Below, piece after piece: positions 22,018-33,960 of a stretch of DNA of 61,255 nucleotides. Origin of the DNA: Perkinsus chesapeaki (Eukaryota > Perkinsozoa > Perkinsida > Perkinsidae); assembly GCA_013115145.1 (NCBI GenBank), contig JAAPAO010000098.1, forward strand, positions 1-61,255, given 5' to 3'. The notes beneath the pieces are model-generated. The model was not told the origin of the DNA. It saw only the letters and a list, made by a program, of their open reading frames with translations, and ran no database searches. Within the stretch, counting starts at the first letter, position 1; each line of letters begins with the position of its first letter. The position numbers were made by a program, and so were the translations under genes.

Positions 22018-22187
22018 CCAAGGATGTTATGTCGTATGACTGGCAGCCTGGTTATTCCTACGCCTCCACCAACTCCTTCAATAAGTCTTGCCGCCTGTTT
22101 GGAACTCTCAAATACCAGCCTTCTCTGAGTGTCAAGTGCATCTTGAGCCTAAGCAACACTCATGGATTGATATAGCAAGCTATTCAT
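22018..22187 (-). CDS. Possible Qb-SNARE (Gos1-like) exon, fragmentary
   Basis: A minus-strand exon reads NSLLYQSMSVAQ, then ALDTQRRLVFESSKQAARLI and GITRLPVIRHNIL, ending at a GTGAGC donor. The layout (SLL-x-x-S-x-x-A, a TQR layer, then a heptad stretch before PVI) resembles the SNARE motif of Golgi Qb-SNAREs such as Gos28. No N-terminal helices or C-terminal membrane anchor were found within the available space (Get3 ends at 22242). It may be a pseudogene, an incomplete model or a chance match. It sits among other ER-Golgi traffic genes. Confidence 0.2.
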
Positions 22188-22241
22188 TTTCCATCGAGAT
22201 TGACGCAAAACGCTGAGGGTGCGATAGCATCTCGTGTGCAC

Positions 22242-24671
22242 TCATACAAGATCGATCTCCTCCGTGGAAAAGTCACCAAGTCCACCTGTCTTGCTCATCT
22301 CCTTCAGCTTGCTCGATGCCCCCCGATACCTAACACCCCAGCTCAGCAAACGAGGTTATCGAAGCCCTCTCATCGCGATGGCTTAATCTAGCACGAAGAG
22401 TATGCTCAGGCAAAAGCCGCCAGGGAGCTAGAAGGGCTCGCCAGCCGGTCCTGCCCAGTAGACGAATTCGCAAAGTCGTCCGAGACATGACGAAGGTTGG
22501 CATCCCTGGCTACATCTCGATGAGTTTCTCTACATCTGCAGCACTATCAACCAATACCGGCGGCATCTGGTTGATCATGACCTGTTCAATCTTGATACCA
22601 GCCAAAGGCAGAGCCTATCGGATGAAGTAATTCGAAGAGAGCGCGAATTCTGCACCGACCTCGAGCAGCCTCAGGGACTCGTCGACACCAAGCTGAGTTG
22701 GAATTGATACCACGATCTGAGCATTCACTGAGCGAGCGTCGACGAAATTCTCACAAATCCGGACTCTCCAGCGTTTTGAAGCACTCCGTTTAGGTTGTTA
22801 ATGCCTTGTTGGAACTCCTCCACTCTCTCACGGGCCTGCAGCCGATTCAATGGTAACATTTCTGGAACAGCCATCACCTTTTTCAATCTTTCCTGTATTA
22901 TTTCCGGTGCGTGTTCGGAGCTCTTGCCAAGAATGGTATCTAACCAGCTGCCAGAGCCCGACGCTAGTTGTGAGCACTGGGCTCACTGTAGGCCGTTTGC
23001 AGTGGAGTGAACGCCGATAGCGCCGACGATACCCTAGCACATCACGTCAATGTTACAACCGTCAGGTTCGGCTGAACGACGCTACTTGTCGTAGACCTGC
23101 GTGCTTGTCGTGAGCGCTGCTTGAATAAATGTCGGAAGTGTTAATAGCCTCAACGTGTGGCCTGTAGGGGCGGTATCGATTACTATTCTATCGAACTCGG
23201 CATACCTACAAAGGTGCAGTGAGATTTCTACACCACGAAATCGGTCGAAGTGTGGTTTGTTATACGAATCACACTTCGGCCGATGTGCCATAGTGTGTAA
23301 CTTCGACCGATAGTAGTTCATGCGAGTTTCGAATAAGTCCCCCATGAGCTCGCGCGCACATAGAAGTCACTGTAGACGGATGTATAACGGCAAAGCATCG
23401 AGTCTCACAAGGCGACTGGGAAGAAGTGACTTTGGTGAATGCCTGGCTAGTTGCTCACTGTGAACTGTGCAGGAGCTGCATCAGCCTGGCAATGGCAACC
23501 ACTTCGTCCATGCCAGGAGGAGCAGTGGAGGCCTTGGTTATGCTGTCAACAATACCGCCAATCTCGCGTTCTATCGGAGTGGTATCGATGCCAACCTTGG
23601 ACGCTATTGACCTGTCGACAGCGGCTATCGTCTCGCTCGAGCAGAAGTGGGGGACCTCATATCAAGACCGGTCACCTTTTGAACGTTATCGATTGAGACC
23701 GCCTCAGCAAAGTCCTTAAGAGCTCCTTCTGCATCAATCTCTAAACCGTACAAGGATTCCTGAACCAACTCTGCCACCAAGGAAGCAGTCTCTTTGACTA
23801 ATTGAATAAAATTGAGAGTCCTACAAAGGGTATCTATGCAGTATATCGTGAAAGTATCAAGTGACTGATCAACGGTGTCTCGTGGTAGACAATGGGGTCG
23901 GACGTTTGGAATAACTGCTGTCCAAAGACGAGTGGCGATATGAAAGTCGGAAAACAGGATAACATTATCACGAGTAGATACTTCGACAACCGATGGTCAT
24001 CGACCGCCGCACATGCTAGCTGGGTAAGTGCTATATCAATTCCGAAAGATGACCCTCTAAATGAGGCTCCTAGAGGGTTGAGAGCACTTGGTTATGTAAG
24101 AAAATTCAATTTGAAATGTCCTAGGCGTCGAATAGGCAGGTAATAAGGAATACACACTTCTATTAGTGTAGGCTCTCCCTTCAATTTAACTTCTAATGCA
24201 TCCGAAAGACTATGTGCAGGATCAGTAGATACACACAGTGTACCTAATGCATATATAAAACGACAAACCCAATCAACTGGGCTTACGCAAACCACTTCGA
24301 CCGAAGCGCACCGCCAGAGCGGCTGCCCAGGTTGTCTTGCCAACGCCTCCCTTACCTCCTGAAGAAACGGGTTTTTCTAACATGGCCGTTGTGACGAGTA
24401 CTTCCACGATTTCGTATGTTCAATATCCAGCGACTATATAGACTGTTCACAAAACATAATAAGGATTTCGCCGAATTCAATGGCAATAAGTCGATGAACG
24501 ACTTGGGGAAAACTCACCAACGAAAAGATACTTCGGAGCTTCTTTATCAAGCAGGCGATCTAAGTAGATATCTGGCTGCTTTCCGGATGGTGTCGAATAA
24601 CGACGAAGAGTAGAGGAAAGCACTCGAGGGAGCCCGAAAGAGCCACAGCGCCTCATTATCATCGCTGTCAT
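22242..24671 (-). CDS. GET3: Get3/ArsA-type ATPase with N-terminal organelle presequence
   Basis: This is a homodimeric ATPase of the tail-anchored protein insertion family. Exon 1 (24518-24671) encodes a basic, hydroxylated leader: MRRCGSFGLPRVLSSTLRRY, then DIYLDRLLDKEAPKYLFV. Its GTGAGT donor joins in frame to 24400, giving the deviant P-loop GGKGGVGKTTWAAALAVRFG. Next come switch I (STDPAHSLSDALEVKL), ESLYGLEIDAEGALKDFAEA, PPGMDEVVAIARLMQLL, switch II (EFDRIVIDTAPTGHTLRLLT), then IVVSIPTQLGVDESLRLLE and IKIEQVMINQMPPVLV. The last exon ends GGLGDFSTEEIDLV. I see no CxxC zinc motif after NQMPP, where cytosolic Get3 has one. The leader plus this lack points to a plastid- or mitochondrion-type Get3 paralogue. 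An internal ATG (24383) would give a cytosolic form starting just before the P-loop. Confidence 0.9.
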
Positions 24672-24927
24672 TATAAAGATGATATCAACACAGGAAAGAC
24701 TAGTCTTTGCGGTAGACCGGCAACCGTGGCTATTATAATTTTTAACCCAATCAATTTCCTCGAGATGACTGATCTGGTGCAACTGCTACGTCCCTGAAAC
24801 TGTATCGAGCCTCTAAGCTTGAGAGTCTAAGGCTTGTATTGAATACAACTCAACGCTAACAACATATTAAAAGAAAACAATTAAACAGTAATGGTAACGG
24901 ACACGATACGAACAGAGATACTTTACT

Positions 24928-27900
24928 TCAACTGTCACATTCCTCCAGAATCATCTCCGCCATTTTCCCAGCCAAATCACCGATCTCTTCTGCGTGCTCG
25001 CTGAGGAGCGCTTGAAGCCTCTAAAAATGCACGCCGATGCGACCATAGACCAACTCGCGAGGAAGTCAAAATGTGCCAATCGATTCTATCGAAAAACGAA
25101 AATCTTCACCAAATTGCGCAGCGAGCGGAGCGTAAACTTTCACGTCACACTTTGGTGCATGCGTGCAAACAGAGCGATCTAGGGAGGCTACGACTACATG
25201 CTTTATATCGTCTGATAACTCTTAGGTCTGGGGATCGAACCCGCGAACCTCCTACAGAATTTAATGAGGACTCGCCGAGATCAGTGCCTCAAGTGGCAAG
25301 ACTTGACAAAACGATCACGAAGAAGGTTTGTAACATTACAGTACGTTCTACACGTAGCGCTCCCAAGTTCGAAGGGTGGAACCTCGGTTCTCGAAAACAT
25401 CCGTGAAAAGTGTATCCTGCATATCTAACTGATTCATCTTTCCTCACCTTGTCCTCGAATGAGCCTTCCAACAACCATCTGTGAATGCCGTGAAGACTTT
25501 GTTGTATGAGCCGTGCCGTTGGCTCATCCTCCCCGCTTAAAGTTGGTAGATCATTCCACTGAAAGGAAAGACGAAAAGCTGAGCACACTTGAACGGCTCT
25601 TAGAGCGAATTTAAAATTCGTTCCAGCCGAGTTCTCGAGTCCCATATTGTGACATGCTTCGCTATTCAAGGTCCCCCCTCAAATTGAGAAAAACGCTTGG
25701 GGAAATAATCCGCATTTTATTCACTTTCGTCTATACACACAATCGAGGGAAATGAGAGAGTGGTACGATCACTCTAACAGTCGCGTAAACATAATCGAAG
25801 ACAACTTGACAATCTCACCTTCTCCTTCTCCATTGAAACAAATCGTTCGATAAGCGGCCAATACATGGAGTCAGTGAAGTAAGCCATAGCAGTCGAGTTC
25901 TTGGACAAGTAACTTGTACCAGCAACAATGTCACTGCGCCACGATATTCCTTCTCACCTCGTTCGAGTGGTACTCTCGTTTTCGATGAGGTCTATTAAAG
26001 TCGAGCCCAGAGAGTTAAATGCCGTTCGCGTCTCATCAGGTGCCCATGGATTCTCCACCTATGTAGGATCGTCATTTCTGATTGAAAAAGCGTAAAGAAG
26101 CTCCAACCTGCTCCAACGACGATGTGCATGCGGCCAGATCAGCGGCAGCCCAAGCTTGCAAAAGTACAGGCGACGCCGTCAAGCTTCGTATCTACCCACG
26201 AAACTTCCCAAACGCTTCGCCATGCCATCTCGGCTACCAGTTCATCCGAGGCGTCCTCACCAGCAGAGACCTCAACGTCGCTGACAGCCGCTAGATACTG
26301 GGAGAGATGATGAGCAAACAGCTGGGGGGAATCCAGTACGATCGGCCACCGACTTTCCCAGAAATAACTAAATTGAAGATAATAATCGGTAACCAGGACG
26401 GGAGCTTCTTACTCTCCTAATTTTTTGGCAAAGTTGAAATCGAGCTTTCTCCGAAGTTCGCTAGCGTTCTCCTGGCCAGCTTCGGCCAGCCATCGATCGA
26501 ACACCGTCTGGCAATGCTTCCAGATATCCACAAACCTCGCAATCGCCCACTCTGGCCGATCCAAGCGATTCGTACCTTCACAAAGATAACTGTAAACTCT
26601 ACGGCGCGAAGAGATCCGCCGCAAACATCGAGGTTCTAGGAATACGTATAGTTCCCGCAATCTAGAGGTCGAAACTGTTCAGTGCAAGGGCCCTCGACTA
26701 TGGCGAGTTTTGAGGTGAGATTTGGAATGTAAAAACCTATAACTATATTATTTTGGAAAGCTGGTTGCGCAGGCCGAACTCTCGGAAAGTCTCTAACGTA
26801 ACGAAAATGAGTCGAAATCGAATAATAATCGACACGGGAGGTAGAATTAATTTCGAAATGCCAAAAAATTCTGCACCGAAATTCATTTAAGATGATGTAG
26901 GAATACTCCACAATATGAAACTGCTAAACTAGGAGCGTTTACAGATGCGTGACAGAAGTCCCCGAATTCCCGCTGCGCCACAAAACTGCCCCACGAAACT
27001 GCCCAGTCTTACTTGCCCCTTCCCTCGCAAAATGATAGAGGAATCTTTGCTGCAATAATTTCTTCGTCAGAGCTTCAAACGACCAACAGCCGCCGTCGGA
27101 GGAGGGGGATCCTGAGCATTCAGATGGTCGAGTGATGGTGATGATAAAACGCAGGATCGTACGAGGACTTTTCCAGAACCGACAGTCGACTATTCTCTTC
27201 CTACCAATAAGTAGAAACCAACGCATCCCAAATCGCCATTCCTAGGACATTTAAATCAGATTTTTCCCGCCAGCCGAGACGACACAAACAAGCCGCACGA
27301 ATCCTTCTACCGAGGGGCTCCTCACCTGTCTTTAACACTTCACTATATACCTCCTGCAGCTGGTCTAATATAACCACCAAGCCAATAACATCTTTTCCTG
27401 TAACTGGTGGGGATCTAGGCCGACTCAGGGACTCCACTGTAACCGTTGACATCATCCATTCCCATGAACTCGTCACCAAATCCTGTCAGCAAGCAACGCC
27501 CCAAATACGTTCATAATTCCGCCGCTCTCGATAAGCACAGCTAACCACTCAAACGTGAATCCTATCGTACGCATGCGCACTGACAGTCTTTTCGGTGAAA
27601 ACCGAAAAAATACCGGAATTTTCGGTAAATTTAGTCAGTAGTGTTGGAGTACGAATATGTTACCGAGGGAAGGAATTCTTGATGAAATTTTACTCTGTTG
27701 GATTTTTGCATCTCCGACCATTGAAGACTGTCTCATATATGTCGATTCCGCGAGGTAGAGCCCAACCGAGAGAGGCAGCCGACGACACTGTTAGTCACAA
27801 TTTCCTTACCCTGGCAACTAATGCAGAAATGCTTGGACATACATTCCCTTCTATTTTCCGTATAATAGGCGGGAGCTTCGCGCTTCTCTCGCAGGGAACC

Positions 27901-30184
27901 CTTCAAGCTTCTAGCTTACCTCCAATTGACTATATGTGATATCTTTGCATTCAACTATCAAAATATCCACTCGCTTCGACACAACTGCTTCTATTCGAGG
28001 AGCCACACTTGCCGCTTGAGCAAGACATGGACGAGCTTGTGCCTGATAGTTGAATAATAGTCTATTACCCATGTCACGTAAGAACAGCTATGTCGAGATC
28101 AGACTGTTATTGCTACTAATGCTACTCGACTCTCCATAGGCTATAACATTTGTACTTATTAATCTCAACAACGTATAATAAACCTTATGTCGAGTGATAT
28201 TTCAATAATTTATAATTACGATTCTATAACCATTAGTTTCATCAATAAATTAACAGTTGTTCGATAGTCTATAACAGCTATTCACCCTACAGTCTTCAGA
28301 ATTCTCCCGCTATTTCCAGGAAAACTTTTAATAAAAGTTGCTTCGCTCCGCCCTGCTTCCCCCTACAATAAATGCGTCAATAATGCTCCTTTCCCTCTCA
28401 ACACTCTCAGGCGCCTTCAGCTGCTTCGGCACTTTCCTCATATCATCTGTTTTCGCTATTAATTTGGATGCCTATGAACTCCAAAATACTGTTTTTCCAT
28501 CAGTTTCTCCCCCTTACAGTATCAGTATAATCCACAGTTGCTATTGCCGAATCCATCGCCCGTCTAAGGCCGCTATCAGCTTGGATCCTCTCCGCCCTAG
28601 CTGCTGTCTTCTCCTCCACTTCCTGCCAATACCTAGATGCCATACCCGTATACTTCACCCGCCACCCACCATTTGCACATCTAACAAAGTCTTTCCCCTG
28701 AAAGTTAATCCAGAAATTTTCCAAAAATTACCCGAAATTTCGTAAAATTTTCCGGAACTTCCCACAGTGTTCACGGAATGCCGAGGAATCCCAAAAACAC
28801 ATCCGAATTCTATGACCTACTACCTCTGCAAGGCTTGACTAGCCGGCCCGATATCCTCATCGATAATTCTCGTAACGGTTTGGTATTCTCCTCCAGCATC
28901 CTTCTTGGCTCTACTTGTCATCTCATCCAGCTGCTCTTGAGCATCTTCGAGCTCAGATCTCTTTGCCGCAAGCTGATCTTCTAACGAAGCCTCTGATGGT
29001 GATGTCGAGGCCGATAACAAAGACAATCTGAGGATTAATACACCATCTCACCATCCACCTGGACGAAGAATATTCCCTAAAGACATGGCAGAGAGTTAGA
29101 AAGAAGGATATGTCCCAAATGCAACACATTCCTCTCAGTCCGGGAGGTCCCACAATTCTTCACCATCATGGTTCATTCTATCTCGGGAGTCTCCTCGATT
29201 TAGAACAACCGCTGTGAAATCTTCTAATGCTCGGTAGAATTTCCAGAATCTACCGCAACAGAAATTTTCAAAAGATTTTCCTTCCATATTCAGAATTTCT
29301 ACTGTAAATTTTTCCCGAATGCACAACCTCCACACTCCCTCCTAGGAAAAACTAGTCCGCTCGAACACAATCTGACTGTCCCATTTCTACATCTCAATAA
29401 ATCCTCACAGGATTCCACCAGCGCTACAAGCGTCAATATCTGCTCTATTTCTATTATTGCAATTATTGTATAGGTTGCTGGAAATTTGATTATCTTATAT
29501 CCAGCAAGCCCTCTCCGCTGCTCGTCATCTTGACAATGTCGATCCCCCAAGACCCGTAGTAGTTGTGGTAGTCATCACACAAATACACTATCGCCGAAAA
29601 GTCTCCAAATCCACATATTAATATATCAATTATTCAAATTGATTGATTCCCGCATCCCAGTTTTCCCCGACCCTCCCTCTCTTCAGTACACATCATCCTG
29701 ATAATGCCTAGTCCCTCTAATAACAGCCTTCTCTCTCATCCAGTTCCTTTTGCCTCCTTCAATCGCAGCGAATTTCGAACCAAGTTGCTCGGCTACCGCT
29801 GCTTTATTGGATTCGAATCTTTCACGGCTGTGAATGCGCCAGTCGACCTCCTCAGGAGAGGGCCTGAGAGCGAACTCGAATCAAAATCTGAAACTTGTTA
29901 CCCGCAGTGGTGGAATATTTCTCAGTCCTGCTCGGTCGTTCAGTTGGCCTCCATTTTAGCCCATCGTTTAACAGCTCTCCTCTGAAAATTTCGTCGATTT
30001 TCCCCAAATTTTTCCGATTTTTCCAAAACTTTCCCCGTTTTTCCCAAGCTCATCACCTCGTCGGCAACCACGCCTCCAGAAACTCCTTAACAGTTTTATT
30101 AGATTGAACACGCGATTGCACCGCCGGCTTGGCCTTCTCTCCCCCTATATTCGTATGAGAGTCAAGGTACCGTGCCACAAACAT
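24928..30184 (-). CDS. RINT1/Tip20-like Dsl1-complex vesicle tethering subunit
   Basis: RINT1/Tip20 proteins tether Golgi-to-ER COPI vesicles as part of the Dsl1/NRZ complex. Order of exons (5' to 3'): VQSNKTVKEFLEAWLPTR (about 30090), PSPEEVDWRIHSRERFESNK, EQILTLVALVESCEDLL, coiled coil LEDQLAAKRSELEDAQEQLD, MASRYWQEVEEKTAARAERI, VIGLVVILDQLQEVYSEVLK, FEALTKKLLQQRFLYHF, then the family hallmark GTNRLDRPEWAIARFVDIWK, later WNDLPTLSGEDEPTARLIQQ, and a last exon EHAEEIGDLAGKMAEMILEE ending CDS-TGA at 24928. The R-F-x-Y-H-F / T-N-x-L-x-x-P-E-W order matches RINT1. The start is uncertain: an ATG at 30184 is close, but the join to the first clear exon (30142) was not resolved. One intron carries a tRNA T-arm-like segment (about 25228-25248), another the GCTTCGCTCCGC motif (28340-28351). 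Confidence 0.78.
25228..25248 (-). other. tRNA T-arm-like segment in a RINT1-like intron (sense)
   Basis: On the minus strand it reads GCGGGTTCGATCCCC, which matches the B-box GGTTCGANNCC. It lies in the penultimate intron, between the exon ending GSFEDK and the last exon. No complete cloverleaf was found around it. Confidence 0.5.
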
Positions 30185-30680
30185 AACCCGACTTGACAGG
30201 AAAAAAACTGACAATGGTCCATAAGATATTAATTCTATATATCAATATATAGCTTTTGCTATATAATATAATAACATCAACATACATAACATAGTCACAC
30301 GTAAGCCCTCTTTATAAAGTACTAAAGGTGTGTATTTCACGCATTCCTATAAACATGTACTGCATGATCTCATCGGGGTCCTCGAGAGACCGCATTCAAC
30401 TGTAAGTCACCTTGCGTCGAATCCTAGGTAATACGTAACGCCTCCCAGTCACGAGGGTAATACAGAGGAGCAATGCCGGCTTGGGTGACTTCCAGACCGA
30501 ATCACTACTGCTGACTCAAACACCAAACTGAAGAACACTGTGAAACTTGATAAGGAACTATACCGCAGAAATGATACATGCCGAGATCACAACGGACGAA
30601 CGCTTCCTTTAAGCTGGTGGAAACCTGGAAGAAATGGAGGCTTAACAAGATGGAAAGCTCCGATGCCGGGGGAATAATAA
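30185..30680. other. Intergenic, AT-rich hairpin
   Basis: An AT-rich stretch with a CTATATA/TATATAG inverted repeat occurs near 30235-30275. No gene is supported. Confidence 0.4.
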
Positions 30681-31091
30681 ATGGTGAGCCACCCAAAGGG
30701 GATGTCCTTAGCAGTTTCGGCTGCTGGAAATCCTCAAGATCAAAATTCGTATTGTTCGTTCCGCGGTCGAAACGGTTTCCACCTTGCCCTTGCCGATGAC
30801 GAAATTGAGATGTCGAGGACCATTGCAGAGGAGCTAGGAACGTTTAGCAGGATTACAGAGAGACAGTCCCAGAGGCTGCCACCATTTACTACCATCGAGA
30901 TCCATGCCGAATTTCCTGAATTTCTTGTCATAGTAGGTGACATCATCCAACAGAGACACCTGAGGAGCACCTCACATGAGCCGTATTCCCCACAGACCAA
31001 CCCCTCCGTGTCGAACAGCATGGCGGAATATCTTCATTATTTCCTTGCCCTTCTGAAGCGGCACCTGACATCAGCTTTGACCAGCGAATGA
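30681..31091 (+). CDS. Orphan ORF, 136 codons
   Basis: I do not recognise this protein. The frame reads NSYCSFRGRNGFHLALADDE, then TIAEELGTFSRITERQSQRL, FPEFLVIVGDIIQQRHL and YLHYFLALLKRHLTSALTSE, with coding-like composition. A following stretch in another frame (about 31107-31200, PYWTGNVPFGPEDALAWCS followed by GTATGT) might be the next exon. The open frame may start earlier than 30681, since an overlapping frame from 30578 is also open. Confidence 0.35.
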   Translation: MVSHPKGMSLAVSAAGNPQDQNSYCSFRGRNGFHLALADDEIEMSRTIAEELGTFSRITERQSQRLPPFTTIEIHAEFPEFLVIVGDIIQQRHLRSTSHEPYSPQTNPSVSNSMAEYLHYFLALLKRHLTSALTSE

Positions 31092-32694
31092 AGACGCTCT
31101 GACTACTTCCTGTCCCTCTCGACATTGCGGAAGGGGCTGAGGCTCCCTATTGGACGGGCAATGTGCCATTTGGACCAGAAGATGCTCTAGCCTGGTGTTC
31201 GGTATGTCATGGACGAATCTAAGTAAGCGAATTCAGACAAGTGGCCAACGGTATCCGACTAGCAGTTGGATATGACCGAGCGACTGGTAGATAAACGTAA
31301 ATCACCGGTAGGAAGTACTTCATACTTGTACTGGATACTTCTTTCAGTTTGAAAAGTCTTCCATCTTTCCTTCCCTATATTACATCCATTTAAGCATGAT
31401 AGCTCCCCTCCTCACAATGCCATCCGGCCACCTTAAAGATACACTCTCATTGACTCCTATTAACTGGCACATCTGATACCAACATTTCTCCACAAAACTG
31501 CCATACCTACCCCTAGAAACATCCCCGAGCCCGAGACCGAGAAAAATATATAAACTGGGGGAGACTCGGTGTCCGCTGCCGCACACGATGGATGGCCCAT
31601 TAGGGCTTTTTTAAGCTGCGAGAGAAACTCCAGCGATGACGGGGACCAAACGCCGAACCTGACCAGATCGTATTGAGCGGCTTATTGAGGTGTTCGGGGC
31701 GCGAGATGAACTTGCTGGAAATTATCCTAGTATTTGGAAACCACTTAAATTGGTTTTTTACACAGACTTATCTGTACTTGCTGGTAAGAATGTTTCCAGG
31801 GAAATCTTTAAATGGTTCCACAGTGGAAGCATTTACCATTTACAGGATCCACTGGAACTTATTATTTATTAGTATTATAGATGCCTACAGTGGAACTTCC
31901 AGTTTAAGGGCCTACTTTCATTGCTCTGGCGGATGATTTGACGAGTCACCCGACTACTATGGAGAATGCTATAACCTTATAACATACGCTAGTAGAATCA
32001 TAGATTGTCTTAAACAGCTGATATATTGCAAAACGACATAAGAGGAAGGAGGAAGACTCCCGTTAGAGCTCATGCCCCATGCCACGGCCCTCCAATCCAT
32101 CTATTACCGTAATGCTATATAGACGTTCTCCTCGCAGTTTGATTTGCACACGAAAAACTTAGCAGCCTTCGGGTTAGCGTCGAACAGGTATGAATTGACG
32201 TATGAGAACTCCTCGGCAACAGTACTTGGCACAATCAATGAGACATCGCATCGACCAGAAGGCGAGCCGGAGCCGGTGGACGCCAGTGGTAATAAGGATT
32301 CCCGGAGCCGTTGGAGTCTAAGATACCGGAACCCTACCTGAATTCGACAGTAGAATGGAACGAGACAGAAGCTGCTACTCGACTAAGTCTCATTGTTGGA
32401 GCGGTCCCTTTACTGTCGGACTTCCCTGGTGATGTGTCGTCAGGTATCATCTACGATGGTTGGGATGTCGACAGGTTATAAGATGAAGGACGAAAAGACC
32501 CTGCATTATGGTTTGTAAATTCGACACGCTAAATACTGCTAGTGAGGGAATACGTTAAAACGCAACCGACAAGTGCTCCGAGAAACAGCATTAGGTAATG
32601 ATATGGAAATATTACTACTCAAGCACGGACTGCCGAAGCGATTGAATACATTCACCATGACAGTTGAAGATGGCTCTGAGACGCCACTAAGTGG
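31092..32694 (+). other. Weak orphan exons, no family recognised
   Basis: Open stretches on the plus strand look partly coding. One is near 31675-31872 (GNYPSIWKPLKLVFYTDLSV). Others are near 32140-32481 (RYELTYENSSATVLGTINET, and later VEWNETEAATRLSLIVGAVP) with several N-x-S/T sequons. They do not join into a convincing model and match no family I know. They could be exons of one secreted or membrane protein. Confidence 0.25.
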
Positions 32695-32818
32695 TGCAAT
32701 ACAGTGGGTACTGTGCTAATGTACCACTGGACCGTCAGAGATGAGAACCTCTCGACGAGAGGCTCTCGTCGATCGAGCTGTGGTTGATGAACCGAGGGGG
32801 TAGGCTACCCCCTCGGTT
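32695..32818. repeat. Hairpin chain with a 14-bp perfect stem
   Basis: ACAGTgggtACTGT, CCTCTCGaCGAGAGG (32748-32762) and AACCGAGGGGGTAG/CTACCCCCTCGGTT (32790-32818, one-base loop) follow each other. Confidence 0.85.
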
Positions 32819-33016
32819 AATCCCCGGGTAGCCAGGCCCTCCGGTAGGAGCATACCGCGCGTATATGGAAAATTCCCGCTCGAAAGCAGGCGTGCGCGGG
32901 ACATTGTTCCGCGACCGCAGCAAGGGAACTGCCATAACCGGCAAAATGTATTGAGATGCTTTAAGAAATCTTTTGTCGACTGTGTCTGTTTCAGTATTGA
33001 ATCTCTATTTCGAGAA

Positions 33017-33416
33017 ATGATGCCGATTTTCATCATGATGATTGCTGCCCTACTGACAGCTTGCAACGAAGGCCTGGTAGCTCCCACTCCTCCAGACTAC
33101 TCCCGCAACACAAAGGCGGTCGAGGAAATGTCTAGGATGGAATTGGTGTGGGAGCTAATGCAGAAGCAGTTGGAACTGGATGAACTGCGGGAGAAATTCG
33201 AGGCCCTTGCTGGCTCTCGTAGTTCTCCAGAGGACAGTCCAGTTTCCTCTACGACTGCTTCTGCACCAGGCGCAGACGGCATGGAGCTCCGAGGAAGGTA
33301 CTCTAGGTTGTGTTAGCGAGTTCTTGTCATCTATGGTATTCAGGTATTGCTCGTCGGCTTGGCCTGCTGCCGGAGCTCCAGTGGTCGCCATTGTGATGAT
33401 ATTGGCGCTCATTTAA
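33017..33416 (+). CDS. Small secreted or membrane-anchored coiled-coil protein
   Basis: This is an orphan. The start at 33017 or 33020 gives a signal peptide (MMPIFIMMIAALLTACNEG). A charged, likely coiled-coil segment follows: EEMSRMELVWELMQKQLELD, then ELREKFEALAGSRSS. A Ser/Thr-rich linker comes next (about 33220-33270). After a probable short intron or frame change near 33295-33320, a second open frame ends in a hydrophobic tail, AAGAPVVAIVMILALI, and TAA at 33416. Signal peptide plus Ser/Thr linker plus hydrophobic C-terminus resembles a GPI- or tail-anchored surface protein. The join is not proven; without it the protein ends at 33316 and is simply secreted. Confidence 0.5.
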
Positions 33417-33960
33417 TATTATAATTAAGTTATTATTGCATGATGAGATTTTTTGTATATAATTAGACTCGAGTAGGCAGCGTTGTGTTACAGTGCTTCT
33501 ATAGGTGGGCGGCCCACCGTGGGCCATAGACAAACGGCGATGTTAGTAGTCGAATGAAGACCCAGGCCCCAGGTCACCTTGGCCAGGTGTGAAATATACT
33601 GCCTCTACCGGCCATGGACCATCTATACGGCGAAACTATGTTCGATAGGCCGAACTATCGCGAGTAATTTCTTGGACGTCCACGGAGCCTCTACAACATG
33701 TTACTTTCGAGCAATGATCGCTTATCACGAAAAACCTAACTCGCAAGGAAATGGAGCAAATGATAAAGGTGACGGAGCTTCCGTGAAACCCAAACACATG
33801 CAGAACATCCTTCCACTTTTGTGAACCAAAGCTTAATATCGTAATATACTAGAAACTTTCGATTGTATCTTTAGGGAGACCATGTCTTCCCACAATTCAG
33901 ATAACAACAGTACATAAACACAGTGAACATTAACAAGGATACACTTTAAATTACACAACT
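33417..33960. other. Intergenic, nothing firm
   Basis: A GGCCCAccgTGGGCC hairpin lies near 33511-33525. An 81-codon plus ORF (33579-33824) has no recognisable features. Confidence 0.4.
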
